A stretch of DNA of 64,000 nt from Knufia peltigerae (Eukaryota; Ascomycota; Eurotiomycetes; Chaetothyriales; Trichomeriaceae). Where the stretch lies: positions 310,001 through 374,000 of the forward strand of contig JAPDRN010000013.1 of the NCBI GenBank assembly GCA_030247855.1, given 5' to 3'. Within the stretch, counting starts at the first letter, position 1, and each line of letters opens with the position of its first letter. Positions 44,942-55,163 of this stretch are shown here, one piece after another. The notes below the pieces were generated by a model. That model was not told the origin of the DNA. It saw only the letters and a program-made list of their open reading frames with translations, and made no database searches. The translations under genes and the position numbers were made by a program.

Positions 44942-45837
44942 TGTCGAAACTGTGTGGCTTATGGGTCGTGTAGTTGGATTGATGATTGTTCAAGTCAGAA
45001 GGGGTCGAGGCTCGAGAGATACAGGCCAAAGAATCTTCTCAAAACCAAAAGAATATTACACGAAAGGGGGCCAATAATTTATTGCTGGTGCATCCCACGT
45101 AATGGAAAGGTTATACTCGGCGAGGCTTAGCCTCCTTCTTGTATCTCCCACTACTCCCTATGCTGTCCTACTTGGTCTGTCTTATTCTATCGCGTCATCT
45201 TACACTTCCGTTTTATTGAAGTAATAAGAGATTCTTCTCTATCTCTTTTCTCACATAATTATACGTACTTGTCAAGCTGCACGATGTAGGTTGTCGAAAA
45301 CCATCAATCCATCCCTCCTCGTTTACCTGTTGGCCGAGGCTATACATGCTGCCGAAGTATAACGACCCGAGGATGGCCACTAATTACATTCTGCCGCTCT
45401 TATCGGGTGACTGTCTCGACACTTCCATCTGATCTGATTGCTCCAAACGAGGAAGAGGCGACGGGAATGTGAGTAGCGTCAGGATGTCCCCACTGGCACA
45501 ACCCAGCCAACTCCAGACTGCAAACAGCGTCTGCCGAACATACCGAGTGCTCCAAAGATTCAACTTCCACTTCGGCAGCCTTGGGTGTAGAATTAGTCTC
45601 AACCTTATGTCACAGTCACCAGATACAATCAGAACTACAGACTTCGGGATTACATTAACTAAAACGATGCCCTGACTGGGGTAGTACAAAGACTTTGTGC
45701 TGCTTTACATACCCTCCTCTCCCCCGCAGACGTCCATCCAGTTTAGTAGTCAGCAAAGGTGAACAAGTACAAAACTTCATTGATCTTCAACCGGTCATAA
45801 TTTGCTTCCTTGTCGTCTATGCTTTCGCAAAACCGTC
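44942..45837. promoter_or_regulatory. Bidirectional ALDH/BVMO promoter with an 11-bp inverted repeat
   Basis: The word GCTGCCGAAGT (45348-45358) recurs exactly as its reverse complement ACTTCGGCAGC (45569-45579). Both carry a CCG/CGG triplet, the half-site of Zn2Cys6 proteins. The two copies face opposite genes, consistent with one operator per direction. Function is inferred. Confidence 0.55.
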
Positions 45838-47404
45838 ATGTTCGAGGCACTTGACTACGACGTCGTCATCGTGGGCGCCGGTATCAGTGGCATCAATGCC
45901 GCATATCGCATCCAACACGAGCTCGGAGATTTGAGATATATCGTTCTGGAGAACCGATCAGAACTTGGAGGTACCTGGAGCTTGTTCAAATATCCTGGAA
46001 TTCGATCTGACTCGGATCTTTATACCTTTGGTGAGAAGCCTGAACCTTCACCACCGCACTACCCTCCTTACCCATGCTGATTATGGCAATCTAGGATTTC
46101 CTTGGGAGCCGTGGACGGAGAACCATCCCATCGCGTCTGCTCCAGCCATCCTGAGCTATATGAAGCGGACCGTGGATAAACATGGCCTAATGGAACATAT
46201 TCGCTTCAATCACAAAGTTGATCGATTGTCGTGGTCTTCAGAACAGCAGTCATGGACTATCGACTCCACCTGTCACGATGGTGGCCAGTCTGTCGCCGCG
46301 GCACGCAAGGTATATCGTGCGAAGTACGTGATCATGGCCACGGGGTACTATGACTACGAGCAGCCGTTGGAAACCACGATCCCTGGCCTAGAAAACTTTC
46401 AAGGCAAGGTCATCCACCCACAATTCTGGGACGAGTCATACGACTATTCCGATCAGAACGTGGTCGTCATTGGTAGTGGTGCGACTGCAGTGACCCTGTT
46501 GCCGGCCATGTCGGAGAAGGCCAAATCCGTAACCATTCTGCAGCGATCACCTAGCTATCTGTTGGCGAACCCGATCGTGCCGCCCCTCGTCCCGACCATC
46601 AAACGCTGGCTTCCCACGTCGTGGGCGATCAAAGTCATCCGCTGGCGAGCGATTCTGAACACGTACCTTATCTACTGGCTCTGTCAGTACTTTCCAAACA
46701 AGGCGCGACGCATCCTACAGAGCCGAGTGGCCACTGAACTCCCCGCCGACGTCCCGTGTGACCCGCATTTCATACCCCGTTACTCCCCGTGGCAACAGAG
46801 GATGTGCATCACACCCGGAGGAGACTTCTTCGCCGCCCTGCGCTCAGGAAAAGGCCACGTCGTCACTGACACGGTCAATACGGTGGAGTCGGATGGGATC
46901 CTGTTGAACTCTGGCGCTCGACTCCCGGCGGACTTGATTGTCCCCGCCACCGGACTGAGGGTCGAGATGGGCGGACACACGAAGCTAGTGGTAGATGGCA
47001 AGCAGGTCAACTTCGGCGACAAGCTGGCCTGGAAGGGCGCCCTGCTGCAAGACGTCCCCAACTTCATCTTCGTTTTCGGCTACACCAACATGAGTTGGAC
47101 CCTCGGGGCGGACGCTACCGCCCAGTTGTTCGTCCGTCTTGTCAAGAAGATGCGCGGAGAAAAATGCTCGAGTGTGGTTCCACGCCTGGCCTCACAGCAT
47201 CCCGGCGCCGCTCCGATGCAGCGTATCCCCCTCCTCAACCTCAACAGCAGCTACGTCAAGAAAGCCGTGGAACGGGGCACGATGCCCCAGTCCGGGGATC
47301 GCGGTCCGTGGGCGGCCAGGACCAGCTATTTCAGGGACTATTGGAATGCCAAATTCGGCGACCTGCATCAAGATTTGGCCTTTACCCGTCTGAAGGCAGA
47401 ATAG
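45838..47404 (+). CDS. Baeyer-Villiger monooxygenase / flavin-containing monooxygenase
   Basis: FAD- and NADPH-dependent enzyme converting ketones to esters or lactones. Two exons (45838-46030, 46095-47404) give 500 residues. The FAD motif is VIVGAGISGIN, followed by GGTWSLFKYPGIRSDSD. The type I BVMO fingerprint F-x-G-x3-H-x3-W appears as FQGKVIHPQFWD. The NADPH motif is VVIGSGATAVTL. The single-domain size and GSGATA motif place it with EthA-like BVMOs, which accept a wide range of aliphatic and methyl ketones. The start ATG at 45838 gives MFEALDYDVVIVGAG. Confidence 0.93.
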
Positions 47405-48269
47405 CCTCGCACGTGGACCTCGAAAAAAGCAACAATAGCAAGTGTTGAGGTTCAGCTAGAGAAGGACAGAAAGGCTTGGACTGAGAGGCTGGTGAAAGCG
47501 AGGGTGATCCAGAGTGACCAGTTTGTGGGTTTTGAGGCTTACACGATACCATGAGAGCGAAGTACATCTAAGCATTATGTTTCTCATTCCTTAAAATCTG
47601 GCGTAGAACGATCAGAAGCTGTTAGATGTCATTACTGTGCTGTGTATTGAAAACCTATCATAACAGTTCCTCTCGAGACCGGTCTGGGGCTTGGGTATTG
47701 CATAATTCTCTTTCATCTGATCAAGTGTTGGGTCACGTCTTGTGCGCGGAAATGGAAACGTGCTCACATGAAGTGACGTTTCGGCAAACTCGGTAGTTTG
47801 CAAGATCGCGCAGATTTGGGACGACAATTACGATATTGCTATGAAACGTGTACCGAGGAGACCCTGGGCCCCACAATACTCCGTCCCTGGCTATGGGGAA
47901 AGGTTTGGGGGAGGCGTCGGTCATTCAATCGGAGGCAAAAAAATCCACAACGACATGTATTGCAAATGTGAGTGGAGTGATAATCGAGTAAATTGGCCGT
48001 TGACCATTGACGGAGACAAAGACTATCATGAAAAAGACGTGAATGCGACGCGAAGGACCAGCTTAAAGGCAGAACCGTGTCATTTGTATCGTTGAAGATG
48101 ATGATTATGATGTGCGAAACGGTGGGTGTACATTTCAGGGGGTAGCACATCAATTATCCAAAGTATATATGCAGATCCTCGATGATGCGAATCCATGGGA
48201 GGGCCACACACATGGCGATACGTTTGAAGACGTTCAGCGTGCCCGCTGTTGAACAAGTTGGGTGACAGC
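47405..48269. other. Convergent spacer between BVMO and AACS genes
   Basis: 865 bp with no supported gene. Short ORFs on both strands have no domain features. It should hold both 3' ends. Confidence 0.5.
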
Positions 48270-50412
48270 CTACAACCTTGCGTCTTTTGGCTCTTGCTCA
48301 AGGCTTCTGAATCGCTTGAAATATTCCACCGACTGTGGATTGGCGACGGTGGCACTTGGCTGGACGTCCTTTCCACTGATGATCTTCTTGATAATCGTTT
48401 CGACGCGTTTCCCGTTGATGGTCATTGGCACATCCGGTACCGGGAGGACAAATTTGGGAACGTGTCGTGGGGACAAATTCGCCCTAATGGCACTTTTGAT
48501 TTCCTCGCGAATCTTAGAAGTGAAGGGGGTCGCAGGTTTCATGACGACGAACAAAAACACCTGTTCATCCACGTCTTGTGGACGACGCCGACTGACGCAA
48601 AGCACGTTGTTGAAATAGCTGAGCAGAGGTTCCTTTTCGACGATGGCGTAGATCTCACCACTACCGAAACGGATTCCTGAGGGATCTGCAGCATGAAAAC
48701 GAAGAGTCAGCAACGAAAGAATCACGACCGCCGCAATTTGTTAAGCTGAGTGGTGGTGTATGAGGAGAATAAAACGTACTCAAGACCCCGTCACTTCGAC
48801 CCAGCATAACGAAACCGCCAGTGCTTGGGTTCTTCTTCAGCCAGTCATGCTGCGCCCAGACATCCTTGTCGCTGAAACGCTCAAAATATGCTTCGCGATA
48901 GATTTTGCCACCTTTGTCACCCCAGAAAAAGGACGGCATGCTGGGATACGGCACGGTGATGACAAGCTCTCCAGGCTCCCCGGTGTCTGCGATCGACTCA
49001 CCCGTCTCGGCGTCGAGAATGTCGATGCTTATGCCAAGTGACTCGGTCTGCATTTCCCCGACGCGAACTGGTCCATCGGGATCGAGAGCGATAAGTGCTG
49101 TGCCATTCTCCGTACCTCCGGCGATGTTGCAGATCTGCATGTCCGGTGGAAAGGCACGGGAAATCCATTGATACTGCTCTGCAGACAAGGGGGCACCGGT
49201 GGTGTGGAGGGTCTTCAAGCGAGACAGCTCGAATTCGAGTTTTGGTTGTGCTCCAGACATCTCCATTTCCAACAGTAACCTAGGTGACAGGCCGAGAAAC
49301 GACACCTTGAACCTATCACATATCCGTAAAAGTTGTTTCGCATCCGGGTACAAGGGACTGCCGTTGTACAGTACGATGCCTGCCCCGGAGCTAAGGTGAC
49401 CACACATGCCGTAGAAAACGACCCAAGACGTGCTGGCGTACTGTGTCACGATATCTTCAGGACCCAAACAATCATGGACCACGGAGATCTTCTTCAGTTG
49501 TAAGATCAAGCCGTGGCTGTGGACAATGCATTTCGGGGTCCCCGTGGTTCCAGAGGAGTAACATATGATCAACGGATGATTGAACGGTACTCGTTCGAAA
49601 GTCAGCTCGTCGGATGCCCATGCGCGACTCAAGAACTCCTCTATCCAGGGAACATCGTCATCGATAACGGAGCCTCCTTTATTGGTGACGGGGATGACAT
49701 AGACCTGTGGCATGGGTTTGAGCTGGCACAAGATCTGTCGTCGCTTCTCGGCCGTGGAGGTTGCCTTTGCCTTGTAGATGGCATGGCTGTCAAAAAAGAT
49801 GATGCTCGGCTGGACCTGTTGCAACCGGCTCACACAACCGCTGAGGCCGAGTTCTGGACTGATGGACGTGAAGATGGCGCCCATGGAAGCCGCCGCGTGG
49901 AATAGTACCACCGCCCATACCGAGGCACCTACTATGGCTGCGACACGGTCGCCTTTCTTGATGCCACTACGCTTTAGCGCGCTGGATGTCTCCCTCACTC
50001 GCTCGCGGAACTGTCGCCAGCTGAGAACTTCTCGAGGCTTGTTGAGGAAGTCGTCGTCGCCTTCTACGAGTCCGATGACGGCGGCGGTTTCCGGGTTCGG
50101 ATTTTCTGAAAGGATGTTCTCGGCATAATTCAGCTTGTGACCCGGGAAAAAGGCAGGAATGCTGCTCATGGGAACAGTGTCGTCGTATGCCTTGGTCATG
50201 GTTGCGGGCAAAGGAGGCTGGATCTTCAAATACCCATATAAATCGAGCCAGAATTCGTGAGCATGAGCAACGGACCAACGTTGAAGCTCGTGTGTGTCAC
50301 AAAAATTCCGATGAAACTTCTGATTCACATGTAGTCGATACTCCCTCATCCCATTTCTCCCTCGACGCTGTGACGGGCGCCATATCACCTCGGGCTCACC
50401 GCTCCTGGTCAT
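48270..50412 (-). CDS. Acetoacetyl-CoA synthetase-like ligase
   Basis: ATP-dependent activation of acetoacetate or a related 3-oxo acid. The first in-frame ATG is at 50412 (MTRSGEPEVIWRPS); the longer frame upstream has no ATG. It has the AACS-type N-terminal domain (FWLDLYGYL, MSSIPAFFPGHKLNYAENIL), then PLIICYSSGTTGTPKCIVHSHG, YASTSWVVFYGMCGHL and YREAYFERFSDKDVWAQHDW. One intron after GRSDGVL joins NPSGIRFGSGEIYAIVE. The C-terminal catalytic Lys is in PMTINGKRVETIIKK. Size (about 690 residues) and motifs match cytosolic AACS. It diverges from the DUF1254 gene. Confidence 0.92.
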
Positions 50413-50849
50413 CAGGTCAGTATAATAGTTGACAGACAAGGGGTGGTAGAAGACTACATGATCTCTCAATGCCAAATTTCACTGTTTGCTACAGAATGTT
50501 CTGTGTGCCCAACGCTCCAAAGTTTCGAAAGTCGGACTCGTCCACAATCACATAGCTAAGATAGGGTCCGCTACAATGCTGTTTAAAGAAATTTGGTATG
50601 AAGTTGGACTATAAGTCGATCGGCTAACTCAGCCATTGCCGACGTGAGAGCCCAAGCCGAGCAAAGTGGATCATGCCGATGCCGATACCGATGCGGAGGT
50701 GAATGTGGAGGAGTGAGCATGACCACCATCGTACTCGTTATTACATACACTCCAGTCCACTGTATATAATTGTATGAGCCTGGCGAACGTCGGAGGCCCC
50801 AGCTGAGTACATCTTCCCCCGTGAGTCTTTTGTCGACCGGACCATCACC
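50413..50849. promoter_or_regulatory. Bidirectional AACS/DUF1254 promoter
   Basis: 437 bp between divergent starts. Three CCGAT units spaced 6 bp apart (50676-50680, 50682-50686, 50688-50692) end in a GCGG (50693-50696), giving CCG triplets in direct and everted orientation. A TATATAA-like word (50762-50768) lies about 80 bp before the DUF1254 start. Binding by a Zn2Cys6 factor is inferred. Confidence 0.5.
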
Positions 50850-52416
50850 ATGGGACATGAAAGCCAACCATCCCTTCGGGAGTTGAAGACCCGTCAAGAT
50901 GCGCTCAACTTTATCTACATGGTATATCTTACCTGAAATGTCCATGTATCTTTTCGGGGCCGATTTCACTCACTGACATTCCTCTCAGTATGGGTATCCT
51001 CTGCTCGAGTTTGGAAAGTTCGTGGCTTCATCTCCCCGTGCTTCCGTCAACACGCTCTACCATGACCGACGCCTTTCGACGGACGCCGACCTGAAAGTCA
51101 TTCGCCCCAATGGCGATACTTTGTACAGTACTGTACTCCTAGATTTGTCGGCGCAGAAGTTGGAATTTTCTATCCCTTCCATACCAGACCGCTACTGGTG
51201 CTGGTCATTCTACGACTGGTGAGCAAACTTTCTCCTCGTTTTTTGTTCATCTTTGGGGTTTCTTCGTGATGAAAGCCAATCATAATACTTATACTCCAAT
51301 TGTAGCTACGGAAATGATCTCGCAAATGTCAATAGTCTGCAGAATCACAAACCAGGCAAGTTCTTGGTGCGCTGCTCAGAGGACGAGGAACCTGGTCTAA
51401 GTCTTGATTGTTCACGCGGCGATATCGACGGTTATGCAGGCTGTATCACCATGTCCAGTATGTACGGTATCTGCCTGGTACGAATTGCCACAACGCCATC
51501 AATTGCCGATCAAAGCCTCGCAAACAGATATCAAGATCAATCTCGAGTCGTGGTTATCGAAAGAGGCGTGCCACCCGTTGCTGGTCCTCCCTTCGATCTG
51601 TCTCTGTTCACGCAACCCGGCTACCGTCCAAGCAAGGACATCTCGATCGTAGAAAGTGTCCTCCGCCTCACTGCAGCTCTCGCGCCAATTCTTCCATCTC
51701 CAGTTCGTCGAGACCGGCCGTTTATTTCCAAAGCTTTGTCGATGAGCGGGATTCAGGACGGCATCTTGACAAGGGATTCAAGTGGTGAAGCTGATCTCTC
51801 CATCCTCCCGCGTCAGGCTGAAAGCGAAGCCAGGGCTGCCCGCCGGGAGCCGGGGGGTAAGCTGGACCATGGCAATGGATGGGTGTCTTGGTTCCCTGAA
51901 AGCATGGGTAACTTTGGTTCGGACTATGCCGCCAGGTTTGCCATCGCAAAGTACGGATACCTTGGTCTGACACCGGATCAGGCGACCTATCCTTCTCTGG
52001 AGGGGTCCATCTACCTTGCTCCGGGAAAGGCACTTGTCATCCGATTCTCACGTCGGCCAGTTCTCAACCCGGGAGGCTTTTGGAGTCTGACGGCGTACAA
52101 CGCCCAGCAGTACTTCATCCCCAACCGACTAAACAGATTCTGCCTGGGAGACAGGGACAACCTGAGGTTTGTGGATGGAACGCCTCTGGCGGACAAGGGA
52201 AAAGATGGGCCTTTTGAAGTCCTTGTCCAGCCTGCCAATAGCCCACCGCCCAAAGAATGGACTGACAATTGGCTACCGGCTCCTGCTGGGGGTGGGAAGA
52301 TGTCGGTGACTTTGAGATGGTATGGCGCAGCGCCGGAAATGATGACGGAAGCGTACGAGTATCCCCGCCTTCGCTACGTCGAAATGATAGCGAAGTCCCA
52401 AAAAGCCATCTTGTGA
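50850..52416 (+). CDS. DUF1254/DUF1214 domain protein
   Basis: Three exons begin with MGHESQPSLRELKTRQDALNF and, after an intron at 50922-50988, YGYPLLEFGKFVASS. The DUF1254 part has VIRPNGDTLYSTVLLDLSAQ and FYDCYGNDLANVNS. The C-terminal DUF1214 part has GGFWSLTAYNAQQYFIPNRLNRFCLGDRDNLRF and DNWLPAPAGGGKMSVTLRWY. Bacterial members occur near degradation genes, but no reaction is established. No signal peptide is obvious. Tail to tail with the alkylsulfatase-like gene. Its place inside the run of catabolic genes is the best clue to its role. Confidence 0.88.
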
Positions 52417-52624
52417 GAGAAATGTCTTGCTGGAAATCATGATATGCGCCTACCTTGAACGCCGGCTGTAAGAACTGCAGTATTCGCCTTTATCTTCTTC
52501 CAGTGAGACAGCAAAATTTTCTCTAAGCAGTTGAGTGAGTCAAAATGAAATGAGTTCAATGGGTTACAAGCAAATATTGTGAGCCCTATCAACTTGATCC
52601 CACCAATATCACCAGTCATTTAGT

Positions 52625-54532
52625 TTATATCCTTGCTGATCTGACGATTTTGCCTAGCCCAGCCAGTGAAAGAAGTCTCTCCAAACAAACTATGTCGCCC
52701 GTGAAAATCTGAAGTCTGTTCGGGTCTCCCTTGCCCGTTAAAATCTCTCTCAGCTTGCTCATCTCGATTTCGAGAACGAGGTCATGTCCGGGAACCTGGG
52801 TCAGAGGTGATGTTCCAGTCACGTTTCGATAAGTGAGCGCACCATTGCTCAAGATCAAGACCCAGCTCTCCTTTTTATCGACGACATCTACACCAATCTG
52901 CATCGTTTGTCCTTCCTCTCCGGCCTTTGCGCCGTCAATACTGACGGAGAGACCTTCGAACCACTGTTCTACCGACATCTGGGGTGGGAACGACGCCTGG
53001 AGTGGAGAGAATTGGCTGCGCTGATGGTCCCCGTGCCGCAACTCCTTCGACTGGGTGAGGTAAAAATTCCTCCAAAGGGTGTTTTCACATCCGAATCCCA
53101 GGCTCTCAAAGACTTGTGCGAGCATCTCCCGGCTCTGACTTCGGACATTCTGGGGATACTCTTCCCTGGCTGCCACCAGGTTACCTAGAAGGGTTGCTGC
53201 GAATCTCAAATCCCCGTCGGCCTGAAATTGACTGGCTTTTCGTAGGGTCTCTTGGGGTCCGCCCATACAAGTCACGTACCTAGAGCCCTCTTCCTTTGGG
53301 GGCCATCTCCACAAGTTCTCGGCCCTGCCGTCGAACCAGGTCATGTAGCGTTGATAGATCCCTTTTACGTTGTGATTAATGCTCCCATAAAAGCCCTGCG
53401 TATGCCAACGACGCCTCAAGTTGGGAGGCAGGACGAAGGTTTCGGCGATTTCGGTCCCGTTCAGTCCGCGGTTCATCTGGCGGATGGTCTGATCGTGTAG
53501 ATAGGCATAAAGATCTCTCTGCTCTCCCAGGTAGCGTCTGATGTTGTTCGATCCCCACGTGGGCCAGGAGTGACTCCCGAAGAGCACGTCGGTTGTTTCA
53601 ATTTCACAGAAAAGCACCAGGGACTCGTCGAGATACCGGGCCCATGCTTTGGCGTCTCTCACCAGAGCCCCGCGGAGGGTGGTGATGTTGTGAAGAGCAT
53701 GACCGGCGCATTCCGGGATCAGAAGGGCCTTGTCGTCCGGGAAATAGATGTTGAACTCCGACGGAGCCTCTGTGTTGGGCACCATCTGAAAAACCATGGT
53801 CACCCCGTCAATCGTCAGTCGCTCGCCGGTCTGTTTGATGATCGCGGTCGGGGGGATCAGGCTGGTCCTCCCCGTCGACGACGCCATGCCCAGACCGACT
53901 CCGACCTGGCCGCAGGGAGACCTTTCAAGGCGTGAGCCGTACATGTGCGCCGCGCGGTGACGCATGATGGGGCCGGCAATGACATTCTCCGACAAGGCCT
54001 CCTCCATGAATCCTTCCGGTGCCACCACCGCCACGCCTTCTGGGACGGCGTCATTCTCCAGACCAGGGAACAACCCGGCAGCGCCGCCGTAGTGGTCGAT
54101 ATGGCTGTGAGTGTATACGACCCCCCTCACCGGACGGCTACCTCGGTGGTTTTCATAGAACTTCAGAGCGGCCGAGGCACATTCGCATGAGATCAAGGGG
54201 TCGACGATGACTACGCCGGACCTGCCCTCGACAAAGGTCACGTGCGATATGTCGAAGCCACGGATTTGATAGATGGTCTGGCTGATCTGGTACAGCCCCT
54301 GTTTGGACAGCAACTGCGCCTGTCTCCAGAGGCCGGCATTCACGGTGGGTGGACATTTTTGCTGATACACAAAGTCGTAGACATCATTATCCCAGATGGT
54401 CTTCCCACGAGCATTTCGGATGATGCATGGCTTCAATGAACCAATGAAACCTCGATCGGCGTCGGTAAAGTCCTGAGTATCCTCGAAAGATGGTCCAGAT
54501 GAAGTCGGGGTCAGATACTGTGATGCTGCCAT
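52625..54532 (-). CDS. Alkylsulfatase-family metallo-beta-lactamase protein (BDS1/SdsA1-like)
   Basis: A 635-residue single-exon protein starting at MAASQYLTP (54532); the longer frame upstream starts with GTG. The binuclear zinc site is clear: THSHIDHYGG, then IPECAGHALHNI and the downstream FGSHSWPTWG. The alkylsulfatase dimerisation domain and SCP2-like C-terminus follow (LRKASQFQADGDLRFAATLLGNLV, then LSNGALTYRNVTG, GDPNRLQIFTGDI). SdsA1/BDS1 enzymes hydrolyse alkyl sulfates, and Pisa1-type relatives invert secondary alkyl sulfates to secondary alcohols. Which substrate is used here is not known. It diverges from an MFS transporter. Confidence 0.92.
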   Translation of the reverse strand: MAASQYLTPTSSGPSFEDTQDFTDADRGFIGSLKPCIIRNARGKTIWDNDVYDFVYQQKCPPTVNAGLWRQAQLLSKQGLYQISQTIYQIRGFDISHVTFVEGRSGVVIVDPLISCECASAALKFYENHRGSRPVRGVVYTHSHIDHYGGAAGLFPGLENDAVPEGVAVVAPEGFMEEALSENVIAGPIMRHRAAHMYGSRLERSPCGQVGVGLGMASSTGRTSLIPPTAIIKQTGERLTIDGVTMVFQMVPNTEAPSEFNIYFPDDKALLIPECAGHALHNITTLRGALVRDAKAWARYLDESLVLFCEIETTDVLFGSHSWPTWGSNNIRRYLGEQRDLYAYLHDQTIRQMNRGLNGTEIAETFVLPPNLRRRWHTQGFYGSINHNVKGIYQRYMTWFDGRAENLWRWPPKEEGSRYVTCMGGPQETLRKASQFQADGDLRFAATLLGNLVAAREEYPQNVRSQSREMLAQVFESLGFGCENTLWRNFYLTQSKELRHGDHQRSQFSPLQASFPPQMSVEQWFEGLSVSIDGAKAGEEGQTMQIGVDVVDKKESWVLILSNGALTYRNVTGTSPLTQVPGHDLVLEIEMSKLREILTGKGDPNRLQIFTGDIVCLERLLSLAGLGKIVRSARI

Positions 54533-55163
54533 GACTCGCACTTTCGAATCGTGAGGGTTATGGCGAGAAGGATTTTCCGCACATATCCAGCAAGAAGAGC
54601 ACAAGAGGTGGTCAGGATCAGCGCGGAGGGATTCCTGTTGGAGCTCGAGTTGCGAGCAGTATTGAAGCGAGCCGGAACACCTCGCCAAAAAGCTACATGT
54701 TCTTAGGTTGAGATGGTTCGGCAGACGGGAGACGGCACATGGATGACTCGGCAGGACAACCAAGGGGCCGAGAACCTTGTAGATCCACACCCGGATTCGA
54801 GTCAATCCCCGCAATCTACCTTCCACAGACTCGCCTCAGACGGGGATTCCCCATTCCCCACCCGAAAGACCCCATGAGAGGACAGTTACAGTAGGGCTGT
54901 CAAGAGAGAACCCAATCCTCTTCCACGTACACACTACTCGGTAACTTCGGTTGTTCAACATTCGCATCCTCGTCGCTAACATCAGAGCCGATGAAATCCT
55001 TTAAAAAAAGCATGATAACTTCCCCAGGTTTTAGTCTCCTAGCCAATGTACCTCACCCCCAGACGTTCACCTTTCGTCAAGCATCCGGAACTTGGACCAC
55101 GTGCGCGCATCGTGGTGATTTATTTTTTCGGATCAACCTTGGCGCTGATCTTCCACATCCATA
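54533..55163. promoter_or_regulatory. Bidirectional alkylsulfatase/MFS promoter
   Basis: 631 bp between divergent starts. CGG/CCG words occur as CGGTAACTTCGG (54940-54951) and a TCCGGA palindrome (about 55084-55089), plus a CACGTG E-box (about 55098-55103). These could serve Zn2Cys6 or bHLH/bZIP regulators. CACGTG is also the core bound by the sulfur regulator Cbf1, which would suit sulfate-ester scavenging. Inference only. Confidence 0.5.

Noticed and set aside
54533..54826. N-terminal extension of the alkylsulfatase-like protein
   Set aside because: The longer frame starts at GTG and encodes Cys/Leu-rich sequence unlike the family. The ATG at 54532 gives a normal start.
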